Origin: an uncultured Acetobacteraceae bacterium
GTDB taxonomy: Bacteria > Pseudomonadota > Alphaproteobacteria > Acetobacterales > Acetobacteraceae
DNA length: 64,000 nt
Direction: 5' to 3'
Assembly (NCBI GenBank): GCA_903877125.1
Contig: CAIRCM010000087.1
Span: 1-64,000 of the forward strand
A model generated the notes under the pieces. That model was not told where the DNA came from, ran no database searches, and saw nothing but the letters and a program-made list of their open reading frames with translations. Of this stretch, positions 1-8,314 are shown one piece after another (position 1 is the first letter of the stretch; each line of letters begins with the position of its first letter). The translations under genes and the position numbers were made by a program.

Positions 1-2
1 CG

Positions 3-410
3 GCACCCGAGGAACTGGCCGAAAAGCTGGGCATGCCGCTGGAGAAAGTGCGGAAGGTCCTGAAGATCGCCAAGGAACCGATTTCCCTGGAAACGCCGAT
101 CGGCGACGAAGAAGATTCGCACCTCGGCGATTTCATCGAGGACAAGGCCGCGGTCATCCCGCTGGACGCCGCGATCCAGGCCAACCTGCGCGAAGCCACG
201 ACCCGCGTGCTGTCGTCGCTGACGCCGCGTGAGGAACGCGTGCTGCGTATGCGCTTCGGCATCGGCATGAACACCGACCACACGCTGGAAGAGGTCGGCC
301 AGCAGTTCAACGTAACCCGCGAGCGTATCCGTCAGATCGAGGCGAAGGCGCTGCGCAAACTGAAACACCCGAGCCGGAGCCGGAAGCTGCGCAGCTTCCT
401 GGATGACTGA
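3..410 (+). CDS. rpoD: RNA polymerase sigma factor RpoD, C-terminal part (5' truncated by window edge)
   Basis: This is the C-terminal end of the primary sigma factor, which directs core RNA polymerase to -10/-35 promoters. The frame is open from base 3, and the gene starts upstream of the window. Visible are the region 3/4 linker ([20 protein letters not shown]), the region 4.1 block [15 protein letters not shown] and the region 4.2 helix-turn-helix [20 protein letters not shown], ending RSFLDD as in typical RpoD proteins. The stop codon TGA shares its A with the start codon of the next gene (TGATG), so the downstream ATPase may be translationally coupled to rpoD. Identity is clear from these near-invariant motifs; only the N-terminal part is unseen. 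Confidence 0.97.
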   Translation, partial: APEELAEKLGMPLEKVRKVLKIAKEPISLETPIGDEEDSHLGDFIEDKAAVIPLDAAIQANLREATTRVLSSLTPREERVLRMRFGIGMNTDHTLEEVGQQFNVTRERIRQIEAKALRKLKHPSRSRKLRSFLDD

Positions 411-2071
411 TGCTGACGCGGCTACGGGTTCGTAATTTTAAGAATCTGGAGTCGCTCGACATCGAGTTAGGGCAGACCGTCGTCTTCATTGGGCCGAACA
501 ATTCGGGGAAGACGACGGCTTTGCAGGCGCTGGCATTGTGGCGGAGCGGGATCGTTGCGCTTGCGCGCTCGGCGGAGCGCACTGAATATATTGACGGCGT
601 ACGCATAGCCACTTTGAATCGGCTGGCTATCACCCATACACCGGTTTCCGATACCAAGCTGCTTTGGAACCGCCTTGACTTTGATACCAGTTCGGCAAGA
701 ACGGGAACGGGCGATCCACCCTGGATCAAGATCGAAGTCGAGGGTGAGGCCGAAAATTCGCCCTGGATCTCCGATCTCACATTTAACCGGGACAATCCTG
801 AGTCCATCACATGCTCGACGGTCGCACCGCCGGGAAGCAGTTCAGCAACCATAATCGATGACCCTGACTTGGCAAGACTGGCTTTTCTGCCGCCGATGTC
901 TGGCCTTGCCGCGGAAGAGCCCGAAATTCAAACCGGGCGGATCGACGTCCTAATCGGTGAAGGGCAAACCGCCCAAATCATGCGAAATCTTTGCTTTCGC
1001 GTCCACGAGTCTACCCCGGCAAGTTGGAGTAGGATCGCGTCGCGGATGCGGACGATGTTCGGTATCGATCTCCACGTTCCTGTCCGCGACATCGCACGCG
1101 GTTCAATACGTCTACGTTATATGGAACAGGGGATCGAACTCGATATCGCGAGTGCCGGCCGGGGACTCCAACAAACCCTGCTGCTCCTCGCCCATCTATA
1201 CGCCAACCCCGGCACAACCCTCCTGCTCGACGAACCCGACGCCCACCTCGAAATCCTCCGTCAGCGACAAATCTACAACGTCCTCACTGAATGCGCCGCG
1301 GAGACCGGCTCGCAAATCATCGCCGCCAGCCATTCCGAGATCATCCTGAACGAGGCCGCCGACCGCGACGTCGTCATCGCCTTCGTCGGCAAACCGCACC
1401 GCATCAACGACCGTGGCTCCCAAGTCCTGAAAGCCCTGCGGGAAATCGGCTACGATCAGTTCCATCAGGCCGATCTCAAAGGTGCCGTCCTCTACCTCGA
1501 AGGTGCCACGGATCTTGCCATTTTGCGCGCGCTCGCCATCAAACTCGGCCATCCCGCGGCGGCGCTTCTGGAGCAGCCGTTCGTGCATTACGTCGCCGAT
1601 CAGCCCAACGCTGCGCTCCACCATTTCCACGGCCTACGCGAGGCTCGACCGGACTTGGTCGGCTTCGCTCTGTTCGATCGGCTGGGCCGGGGCCTGCCGC
1701 GCTCCTTCGCGATTCCGGGGCATAGCTGGCGCAAATGCGAAATCGAGAACTACATCGCCAGCCGCGAGACCCTGCTCCGTTTCGCCGATGCGACCCAGCA
1801 GCGCGGCGCCATGGAAAAGGCCGTCGACGAGGTCGAGCGGGCTTTGGCAACCCTGGGCGACAACGCCTGGAGCGATGACATCAAAATGTCCGAGCGCGTC
1901 CTGCCCGCTATTTTCAGCAATTTCTATCGGAACCTGGGATTGCGAAACGTCATGGCCAAAGCCGACTTTCACGTTCTGGTGAACCATATCGATCCCGCTG
2001 AAATCGACCCTGAAGTCACCGGCGTTCTCGATCTCCTTTGCGAAGCGTTGCGACACGCAAAACCGGCTTAA
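410..2071 (+). CDS. OLD-family-like ATPase with C-terminal TOPRIM domain
   Basis: A 553-residue ABC/SMC-type ATPase. Walker A is GPNNSGKT at residues 28-35, an ABC-like segment ASAGRGLQQ lies near 246, Walker B LLLDEPDAH near 269-277, and the switch histidine ASHSE follows. The C-terminal part has a TOPRIM-like start (YLEGATDLAILRAL, about 361-374, with the metal-binding Glu), then ALFDRLGRG where classical OLD nucleases carry D-x-D, and a KCEIENYI segment common in OLD-type proteins. Known OLD proteins are ATP-dependent nucleases, many acting in phage defence. Here the second acidic TOPRIM motif is weak, so nuclease activity is uncertain. The ATG overlaps the rpoD stop by one base, an odd place for such a gene. 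No partner such as a UvrD-like GajB is adjacent. Confidence 0.8.
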   Translation: MLTRLRVRNFKNLESLDIELGQTVVFIGPNNSGKTTALQALALWRSGIVALARSAERTEYIDGVRIATLNRLAITHTPVSDTKLLWNRLDFDTSSARTGTGDPPWIKIEVEGEAENSPWISDLTFNRDNPESITCSTVAPPGSSSATIIDDPDLARLAFLPPMSGLAAEEPEIQTGRIDVLIGEGQTAQIMRNLCFRVHESTPASWSRIASRMRTMFGIDLHVPVRDIARGSIRLRYMEQGIELDIASAGRGLQQTLLLLAHLYANPGTTLLLDEPDAHLEILRQRQIYNVLTECAAETGSQIIAASHSEIILNEAADRDVVIAFVGKPHRINDRGSQVLKALREIGYDQFHQADLKGAVLYLEGATDLAILRALAIKLGHPAAALLEQPFVHYVADQPNAALHHFHGLREARPDLVGFALFDRLGRGLPRSFAIPGHSWRKCEIENYIASRETLLRFADATQQRGAMEKAVDEVERALATLGDNAWSDDIKMSERVLPAIFSNFYRNLGLRNVMAKADFHVLVNHIDPAEIDPEVTGVLDLLCEALRHAKPA

Positions 2072-2140
2072 GCGGCGATATTCCGGTATCGCATAAAGAT
2101 AAAAGAATGATATCCGTATCGGCCATGGGGGGTAGCAACC

Positions 2141-3325
2141 ATGGCCGAAATCATTCGCGTGCCGATCGGCATCGCCCTGACCAGTGGCAATTACACCGCG
2201 TCCATCTCGGTGGGCGCCAAACAGCAGACGCTCCATGTCATGCTGGACACCGGCAGCAGCATGCTGGTCGTCGATGGCGCCATCTTCGATCCGGATGGGG
2301 ACCCAAGCGTCACGCCCACGCAAATGCTGCAGAGAGCGGAATTCCCATCCGGCACTTTTTTGGCCGCCGTCATGCGGACTTCGGTTGGCTTGGCCACCGC
2401 ACCTGGCACGTCGGCCGCAGCGCTCCCTGATGCCAACCTGGCCGTCACCTACGACAATCCGCCGGGCACGTTCGGCCAGGCCGACGGGATATTCGGTCTG
2501 GGGTTCGCCGCGCTCAACAAGGCGTACCGCATGCCCGCCAACACCTGGCAGAACAAGTACACCGCGGAGCAATTGAACCTCGGTCAGGAAACCGGCCTCG
2601 ATCCCTTCTTCGACCAGTGGGTGGCCGCGCAACGCGTCGCCAACAAATTCGCCTTCGCCATCGATCGTTCCACGGCGCGGGAAGCGCTTGCGGACCCCGC
2701 ATCCGATCCGGCGAACAACGGGCTGTTCATCCTGGGTGGCGGGGCGGAGTGCGAAGACCTCTACACCGGACCGTTTACCGAGGTCGCGATCGTGCACGAG
2801 GAATATTACAACGCCAATCTGACGGCGATCCGGGTGGGCGATCTGTCGATGGACGTACCGCCGATCGCCGCGGGCGCGAAAGCATCGTCGAATGCCATCA
2901 TCGATAGCGGAACGACCAATCTGATGCTGGATCAAACGGTCTATGATCGGCTGATTGCGTTGTTCCGGTCCGTTAACCCTGATTTGGCACAGGCGCTGGT
3001 CACCTTCGCACCGAACAGCAGCAGCGGCGTCGAGCAATCCCAGATCGACCTGACCCGTTGGCCGCCCATCAGCTTCGTCATGCAGGGTGCCGGTGGCAAT
3101 CCGTCAGCCGTCACGGTGCAACCGAAGGATTACTGGCAGTTCGACACGGGGCAGGCGGGCAATGCCTCCCCGGTGCTGGTTGGCGACGGTGGAGTGTTCG
3201 GGGGGCAATCGAACCTTGGATTGCCCCTGTTCGCGGGGCATTTCGTGGTGTTCGATCGCACCGGCGGCAACGGTCGCGGTGTCGTCGGCTTCGCCGCCCG
3301 AACCAGTAGCGCTTTGATCGGTTGA
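2141..3325 (+). CDS. Pepsin-like (family A1) aspartic protease, no signal peptide
   Basis: A 394-residue protein with both active-site signatures of bilobal pepsin-type proteases: MLDTGSSMLVVD with Asp36 in the N-lobe and IIDSGTTNLML with Asp255 in the C-lobe, about 220 residues apart as in two-lobed A1 enzymes. The retroviral/PerP type would show only one. The second motif being DSGT is also typical of A1. The N terminus (MAEIIRVPIGIALTSGNY) has no hydrophobic signal peptide or propeptide, recalling the few described bacterial pepsin homologues, which are soluble and not zymogens. A G-rich stretch lies upstream of the ATG. Family assignment is strong; the substrate is unknown. It is convergent with the di-haem cytochrome gene across a hairpin. 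Confidence 0.82.
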   Translation: MAEIIRVPIGIALTSGNYTASISVGAKQQTLHVMLDTGSSMLVVDGAIFDPDGDPSVTPTQMLQRAEFPSGTFLAAVMRTSVGLATAPGTSAAALPDANLAVTYDNPPGTFGQADGIFGLGFAALNKAYRMPANTWQNKYTAEQLNLGQETGLDPFFDQWVAAQRVANKFAFAIDRSTAREALADPASDPANNGLFILGGGAECEDLYTGPFTEVAIVHEEYYNANLTAIRVGDLSMDVPPIAAGAKASSNAIIDSGTTNLMLDQTVYDRLIALFRSVNPDLAQALVTFAPNSSSGVEQSQIDLTRWPPISFVMQGAGGNPSAVTVQPKDYWQFDTGQAGNASPVLVGDGGVFGGQSNLGLPLFAGHFVVFDRTGGNGRGVVGFAARTSSALIG

Positions 3326-3360
3326 GATAAAAGCCGATAGGTCTGTTCGTCCGAACAACA

Positions 3361-3390
3361 AGCACGCCGACCGTTTCCGGCCGGCGTGCT
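3361..3390. terminator. Bidirectional hairpin terminator between convergent genes
   Basis: A 13-bp stem with one mismatch (AGCACGCCGACCG paired with CGGCCGGCGTGCT) around a TTTC loop. It sits between the stop of the aspartic protease gene and the stop of the cytochrome gene. On the minus strand the stem is followed by the T-rich TTGTTGTT, so it should terminate the cytochrome transcript; on the plus strand the T tract is lacking and termination is less certain. Confidence 0.65.
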
Positions 3391-3396
3391 GTCAGA

Positions 3397-5253
3397 TCAA
3401 AGTGTCTTCATGTACTCGATCAAGGCGCGAATATCCGCATCGCTCAAGCGGGCGTTGCCGTAGTCATGGCCGGTATTCGCATTGCCATCGATCGGTGCGC
3501 CTTTGGCGTCCTGGGTCTGGAACAGGAAGGTGTTCCCCGGCGCGGCGGCATCGGTCCGCAGGCCGACGTTCTCGGGGTCGAATTCCCGCGTCCCGACGTA
3601 GAAGGACGGCATGCGCTTCGCCGGCGGCAATAACAGCTCCCGCAGGTTGGCGACCGACCCGTTGTGCAGGTAGGGAGCGGTTGCCCAGATGCCCTGCAGC
3701 GGCCGGCCCTTGTAGACCATTTTGGGATTCGCCGGATCATCCTGATAAGCCCTGCACGCCGCCGCTCGGGCCTGCTTCGCCGTAAGCCCGGCCTGGAAAA
3801 TCTTCCGGGGCAGGGGAAGTCCTTTCGAGAACCCGAAAATTCCCTGGAAACTCGACACGACCAGATCGCCCTTTTTGTCCAGCAATGCCCCTAACGCGGC
3901 GTTGCCGGTCAACGTGAAACTGTCGGATGTCGATCCGAACTTCGTCCCGTTGATGAATTGCGTGGAGTTGCCTTTGAAGAGACCGGTGTTCGCCCAATCC
4001 AGAATGGCATTGCAGGCCATCCAAAAGTCGGTGTTGGTCGGATCCGAACCGGCCAGAACGGGCTGCACGTTCACCGTATACTTCTCGGTCAGGTTCGCCC
4101 GCGACGATGGCACCGTGTGGCAGGATGCACACTGCGTCTTGAACAGCCCCGCCCCGATATTGGCCAGATCTTGTTTGATCGCCGGGAAAATCGCGGGCCA
4201 AGCCGGGGGTTGCAGCGTGGTGAGCTGCGTTTCCATCTTCACGAGATTCGGCAGATTGATACTGGATGTGTAGCCTTGCAGCAGGCCCGGATTGTTGCGG
4301 ATGACGATGTCGGCGAACACGCCGATCACTTCTCCGGTGTTGCGCACCATGGCGCCGGCCCGCAAATCGTTCACGTCGATATTCGGCGCGCTGGCGTTCC
4401 ATTCCACCTTGTTCAACTGCGGCACGTTCCACAGGAACGGGTAGCTGACAGGCGCATCGGAGGGGTTGGCGTTCTGATGCACCACATCCGCGGGATTGGC
4501 GATCAGGGCCACCTTGTTGAAGATGTGCCCGATGGCGTCCAACCGCCCGTAGCCGTACCGCAGGTCGCCGGGATTGTTGAGGCTCGCCAGGGCGGTGTTC
4601 CATTTGTTGAGCTGCGTGAGAGCCGTGAGCAGCATGCCGGTATCGGTCGCCGAAGCATTGGGCCCAAGCACCCGGTTGGCGAAACGGTTGAATTTCGACG
4701 GATCCTTGGAATCCGCGGTCTGCAGCAGCGCCTTGTTCAGGGACTCAAGGAACGACTGGAAATCGGCCAGTGTCGGCGCGCCGTCCACCCGTACCCGCGT
4801 GTTGTTATAGGTCAGCTCCGCGGTGTGACAGGCCGAGCAGTTCATGCCGACCCAGGGTTCGTTGTCGCTCTGCCCGGCTTTCCAGCGGAGTTTGGTGTTG
4901 CTCAGATTGGCGTCGGATTGGCAATCGACCGCGAAACCAAGCGGTATGGCCGGGTCATAGGGGCAGTTCCGATCGGGACTCGCCCACCCCGCGGTGGGAT
5001 TGGGCAGGTAGCGGAATTTCTCGATGTTGGCCGGATCGAGGAACATTGCGGTACTGTCGGGCTGTTCCAACGCATCCAGCCAAGCCCTGGGGATCAGTCG
5101 GGAGCCCTGGGTCGCGGTCCACCATGCGATCCGCTGCTCCTGCGACCACCCTTGCGGCACGTCGGCCCAGCCGGCGTTCTGCGCCCGACCGGACACCCCT
5201 AGCGCCATCAGGGCGATAATCGTGACAGACAAAAGACGGATCAGTTTCGCCAT
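3397..5253 (-). CDS. Exported di-haem cytochrome c (RoxA / cytochrome c peroxidase-like)
   Basis: About 618 residues with an N-terminal signal peptide (MAKLIRLLSVTIIALMALG, then GRAQNAG) and two haem c sites: NCSACHT near residue 138 and QCASCHT near 373. The C-terminal part contains YKGRPLQGIWATAPYLHNGS, LLPPAKRMPSFYVG and REFDPENVGL, which I associate with the RoxA-like branch of di-haem peroxidase relatives; rubber oxygenase RoxA is one member, and most members have no known substrate. It should act in the periplasm. I chose the ATG at 5253, preceded by GGGGGGTGGAAG, over the ATG nine codons upstream, because the shorter form begins directly with the signal peptide. The haem count and export are seen; peroxidase versus dioxygenase activity cannot be decided. 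Confidence 0.75.
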   Translation of the reverse strand: MAKLIRLLSVTIIALMALGVSGRAQNAGWADVPQGWSQEQRIAWWTATQGSRLIPRAWLDALEQPDSTAMFLDPANIEKFRYLPNPTAGWASPDRNCPYDPAIPLGFAVDCQSDANLSNTKLRWKAGQSDNEPWVGMNCSACHTAELTYNNTRVRVDGAPTLADFQSFLESLNKALLQTADSKDPSKFNRFANRVLGPNASATDTGMLLTALTQLNKWNTALASLNNPGDLRYGYGRLDAIGHIFNKVALIANPADVVHQNANPSDAPVSYPFLWNVPQLNKVEWNASAPNIDVNDLRAGAMVRNTGEVIGVFADIVIRNNPGLLQGYTSSINLPNLVKMETQLTTLQPPAWPAIFPAIKQDLANIGAGLFKTQCASCHTVPSSRANLTEKYTVNVQPVLAGSDPTNTDFWMACNAILDWANTGLFKGNSTQFINGTKFGSTSDSFTLTGNAALGALLDKKGDLVVSSFQGIFGFSKGLPLPRKIFQAGLTAKQARAAACRAYQDDPANPKMVYKGRPLQGIWATAPYLHNGSVANLRELLLPPAKRMPSFYVGTREFDPENVGLRTDAAAPGNTFLFQTQDAKGAPIDGNANTGHDYGNARLSDADIRALIEYMKTL

Positions 5254-5420
5254 GACTTCCACCCCCCGATTTTCCGCCATTTGGCGGTAAAAACGTTATC
5301 TATCGTTAAAAGGTTAGCAGTCCGCCGAACGAGATGCAACAGCGTAATGGAGGGCAGCGGAGCCACGATCTCGCCCCGAATCCGGATTGCGGTTACTGTC
5401 GCCCCGAACAACCCGCGCGG

Positions 5421-5987
5421 ATGGAACGTATGGAAGCGGTCGAACGAGTGACGGTAACCGTGACCTTTCTGCGGATGGACCACCCGCCGAGCGAAAGGGC
5501 ACCGGCCATGCCGCCGGGATATCAGATCGTGCGGGCGACCAGGCCCAGCGTGGCGTTCTACCGCTACCTCTATAACACCGTCGGTGCCGATTACGTCTGG
5601 TGGCTCCGCCGCACGCTAGACGACCGGGAACTCGCGGACCTGCTGGCGGAGCGCGAAATTTCGATCCACACGCTGTATGAGGGCGGCGAACCCGCCGGTT
5701 TCTTCGAACTCGACGCCCGGAACTGGACGGACATGAACCTGAGTTATTTCGGTCTCATGCCTCGCAGCGTCGGCACGGGCATCGGCTATCGGTTCCTCCG
5801 CCATGCGATCGATACAGGCTGGTCATTCGGCGGCAAGGGCATGACGGTGAACACCTGCACGGCGGATCACCCGCGGGCGTTGCCGACCTACATCCGCTCC
5901 GGCTTCCGTCCGATCCGACAAGCGCGCGAGAACTGGAACGTGCCGACCCGTCTAGGGCTTCGGATCCCCCCGCACCTCCGCGCATAG
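5421..5987 (+). CDS. GNAT-family N-acetyltransferase
   Basis: About 188 residues in the GCN5-related acetyltransferase fold: an acceptor half (VWWLRRTLDDRELADLLAER), strands ending in GFFELDARNWTDMNLSYFGL, the acetyl-CoA loop segment MPRSVGTGIGYRFLRHAID in place of the classical Q/RxxGxG/A, and the final VNTCTADHPRALPTYIRSGF typical of the family. This subtype often appears in alphaproteobacteria without a known substrate. The open frame extends back to an ATG at 5334, but the start at 5421 avoids a low-complexity leader; other starts are possible. The 3' end overlaps the convergent YbaK-like gene by 36 bases. Confidence 0.75.
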   Translation: MERMEAVERVTVTVTFLRMDHPPSERAPAMPPGYQIVRATRPSVAFYRYLYNTVGADYVWWLRRTLDDRELADLLAEREISIHTLYEGGEPAGFFELDARNWTDMNLSYFGLMPRSVGTGIGYRFLRHAIDTGWSFGGKGMTVNTCTADHPRALPTYIRSGFRPIRQARENWNVPTRLGLRIPPHLRA

Positions 5988-6443
5988 CGCGCCGGTCATG
6001 CCCATCAGCACCGCGGCCGAGGTGCGAAAGACATGACGAGGCGAGCCGGCGGCCGCCAAGATCGGATCGAGGGTCAGCAGGTCCTCGTCCAGCAGGATCA
6101 ATGGCGGCGACAGATGGCCAATCGGCGAAACGCCGCCCACGGCGAAGCCGGTCGTTTCCCGCACCCAGTCGGCATCGGCACGCTTCAACGCAACGCCCAG
6201 CGTGGCGGCGGCTTTGGCGGTGTCCACCCTGTTGGCCCCGGAGGTGACGATCACCGCCGCTCGGCCGCCCGCGCGAAACACGATGGATTTGGCGATCTGG
6301 GCCACGTCGCATCCCACCGCGGCAGCGGCATCGGCGGCGGTACGGGTGCCCTCCGGGAACGACTCGATCGTGTCGGGATGACCGGCCGCCAGCAGCGCCG
6401 CCCGCACCCGGTCCACACTTCCTTGCCCCGCAGGCCCCGACAT
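5952..6443 (-). CDS. YbaK/EbsC-family aminoacyl-tRNA deacylase
   Basis: A 163-residue protein covering the whole YbaK/prolyl-tRNA editing domain. Members hydrolyse mischarged tRNAs such as Cys-tRNA(Pro). Visible family features are the conserved lysine in QIAKSIVFRAGG, the VTSGANRVD turn, and the GVSPIGH glycine loop followed by a hydrophobic strand with acidic residues (LILLDEDLL). The N terminus (SVDRVRAALLAAGHPDTIESFP) matches the alphaproteobacterial subgroup. The gene is divergent from hemW with only 16 bases between the start codons, so the two promoters must overlap or lie inside the coding regions. The exact tRNA target is inferred from the family only. Confidence 0.88.
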   Translation of the reverse strand: MSGPAGQGSVDRVRAALLAAGHPDTIESFPEGTRTAADAAAAVGCDVAQIAKSIVFRAGGRAAVIVTSGANRVDTAKAAATLGVALKRADADWVRETTGFAVGGVSPIGHLSPPLILLDEDLLTLDPILAAAGSPRHVFRTSAAVLMGMTGALCAEVRGDPKP

Positions 6444-6459
6444 CGCCTATACCTCCGCC

Positions 6460-7608
6460 ATGGAATCCCTCGCGCTTTATATCCACTGGCCGTTCTGTCT
6501 GGCCAAGTGCCCGTACTGCGACTTCAATTCGCATGTGCGCGCGGAGATCCCGCAGGCCCGGTTCCGGGACGCCCTGCGTGCCGAGTTGCGGTGGGAAGCC
6601 GAACGTTTGGGCAATCGGCGGCTGACCTCCGTGTTCTTCGGCGGCGGCACCCCCAGTCTGATGGAACCGGAAACCGTCGGACTGCTGCTGGAAGACGCGT
6701 TCCGGCTGTTCGATCCCGCGCCGGACATTGAAATCACCCTCGAAGCCAATCCCACCAGCGTCGAAGCCGCTCGCCTCGCGGCGTTCCGAGCGGCTGGCGT
6801 CAATCGGGCCTCGCTGGGTGTGCAGAGCCTGGATCCAACGGCGCTGCGGCTCCTGGGCCGCCAGCATTCGGCCAATCAGGCGATCCAGGCACTGGAAACC
6901 GCTCGGGCGACATTTCCCCGCCTGTCCTTCGATCTGATCTACGCCCGCCCCGGTCAGGACGAAGCCGCGTGGCGTGCCGAACTCCGGGCCGCCTTGGCTT
7001 TGGCCGCGGACCATCTGTCGCTTTACCAACTCACGATCGAGCCCGGCACCGCGTTCGAGTCCCAATATCGCCGTGGCGACATCGTCCTGCCAGCCGACGA
7101 TGACGCGGCCCGTCTCTACGAAGTCACCGCTGAGGAAGCGGCGACCTTCGGCTTGAACGCCTACGAAATCTCGAACTACGCGATGCCAAACGCGGAAAGC
7201 CGTCACAACCTCGCCTACTGGCGCTACGCCGACTACGCCGGCATTGGCCCAGGCGCACACGGCAGGGTCACGGTCGGCGGCACCCTGCGCGCCACGCGCC
7301 GCCACCGCGCACCGGAACCCTGGGCCGAGCGGGTGGAGCGCGCCGGACACGGGTCGACCGAGGAGACGGCCCTGCAACCCCATGAAAAAGCGCAGGAAAT
7401 GTTGCTGATGGGATTGCGCCTGACCGAGGGCATCGACATCGCCCGATTCCAAAAACGAACCGGTATCGCGCTGGCCGACGCGATCGATGGCGACGTCCTG
7501 CGACAGGCCATCGACGCCGGCTACCTCGATCGCAGCAGCGAGCGATTGACCGCCACCGTCGAGGGTCGGTTAAGGCTGGACTCACTCCTCGGCGCACTGG
7601 TCAGGTAA
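6460..7608 (+). CDS. hemW: Radical SAM haem chaperone HemW
   Basis: A 382-residue radical SAM protein. The cluster motif is CLAKCPYC with Cys13, Cys17 and Cys20, followed by DFNSH; FGGGTPSLM near residue 60 is the second family block and ITLEANPTSVE, VNRASLGVQS and ARPGQDEAAW follow as in HemW. HemW proteins, formerly annotated as oxygen-independent coproporphyrinogen III oxidase-like, bind haem and deliver it to respiratory enzymes. The HNLAYWRYADYAGIGPGAHG block and the C-terminal helical domain support HemW over HemN. The last bases overlap the convergent amidase gene by 8. In alphaproteobacteria hemW is commonly near rdgB/rph, but those genes are not here. Confidence 0.93.
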   Translation: MESLALYIHWPFCLAKCPYCDFNSHVRAEIPQARFRDALRAELRWEAERLGNRRLTSVFFGGGTPSLMEPETVGLLLEDAFRLFDPAPDIEITLEANPTSVEAARLAAFRAAGVNRASLGVQSLDPTALRLLGRQHSANQAIQALETARATFPRLSFDLIYARPGQDEAAWRAELRAALALAADHLSLYQLTIEPGTAFESQYRRGDIVLPADDDAARLYEVTAEEAATFGLNAYEISNYAMPNAESRHNLAYWRYADYAGIGPGAHGRVTVGGTLRATRRHRAPEPWAERVERAGHGSTEETALQPHEKAQEMLLMGLRLTEGIDIARFQKRTGIALADAIDGDVLRQAIDAGYLDRSSERLTATVEGRLRLDSLLGALVR

Positions 7609-8314
7609 GCAGGCGCCGAACCCCCAACAGACGCGCCAGCGTCCCCGCATCGGCTTGACCGGTGACGGCCTCGGGCCGCCAATGCCGCTGAAAAGCCCGC
7701 AGCACAATGGCAAGTGCCGGGTCCAGCGCTCCCTCCGGCGCGACATCGTAGCCGATTTCAGTCAGCGCACGGCGGACGTCCCGCAGACTCTCGGCATCCC
7801 GAACGGCCGCGCCCGTCCCAAGGTCGGGCACGCCGTCCGGCCAGAGCCCCACGCCGTTACGCGCCAGATCGGCCCAACCGAAACGTTCCCCCGGGTCCTG
7901 CTTGCGGTCCGGCGCCACATCGCTGTGGCCCACGACGTTGCGTGCCGGGATGGGATGGCGCGCGAGAATCCCAAGGCAGAGGTCGCAGACCGCCGCCATC
8001 TGAAGCACGGGAAAATCCCGATACCCCCATTCATGGCCGGGGTTCACGATCTCGATCCCGATGGACCGCCCATTCACCGCTTTATGTCCACGCCAATACG
8101 ACACACCGGCATGCCAGGCGCGCTGCTCCTCCGGCACCAGCCGAAAAATCGCGCCGTCCTCCTCGACGACATAATGCGACGACACCTTGGCCTCGGGGTC
8201 GCGCAGCCGGTCGATCGCGGCCTGACCCGACTGCATCCCGGTATAGTGCAGGATCAGCATATCGACCGGCGCATCCCGCGCGTCGTGGTTGGGGCTTGGG
8301 CGGTCGTAAATCAC
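7601..8314 (-). CDS. N-acetylmuramoyl-L-alanine amidase, AmpD/AmiD-like, with peptidoglycan-binding domain
   Basis: A 237-residue Amidase_2 protein that should cleave the lactyl-amide bond between MurNAc and the stem peptide. Zinc-binding signature pieces are LILHYTGM (His23), WHAGVSYWRG (His68 region) and GHSDVAPDRKQDPGERF (His and Asp). The last third is a peptidoglycan-binding repeat (DVRRALTEIGYDVAPEG ... VLRAFQRHWRPE). There is no signal peptide, favouring a cytosolic AmpD-like role in muropeptide recycling over an exported amidase. The GTG start overlaps the stop of the DjlA-like gene (GTGA), so the two are translationally coupled. No ampE, ampR or beta-lactamase gene is nearby. Confidence 0.88.
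   Translation of the reverse strand: MIYDRPSPNHDARDAPVDMLILHYTGMQSGQAAIDRLRDPEAKVSSHYVVEEDGAIFRLVPEEQRAWHAGVSYWRGHKAVNGRSIGIEIVNPGHEWGYRDFPVLQMAAVCDLCLGILARHPIPARNVVGHSDVAPDRKQDPGERFGWADLARNGVGLWPDGVPDLGTGAAVRDAESLRDVRRALTEIGYDVAPEGALDPALAIVLRAFQRHWRPEAVTGQADAGTLARLLGVRRLLT

Noticed and set aside
2075-2092. Small hairpin GCGATA...TATCGC after the OLD-like gene as a terminator
   Set aside because: Only 6 bp, not GC-rich and without a T tract; too weak to list as a feature.
3958-5202. Plus-strand open frame (414 codons) opposite the di-haem cytochrome
   Set aside because: Shadow of the cytochrome gene, whose haem motifs and signal peptide identify the real strand.
5755-7452. Long minus-strand open frame (565 codons) opposite hemW and its neighbours
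   Set aside because: Antisense shadow in high-GC sequence; low-complexity Arg/Gly-rich translation, and the plus-strand frame is a well-supported HemW.
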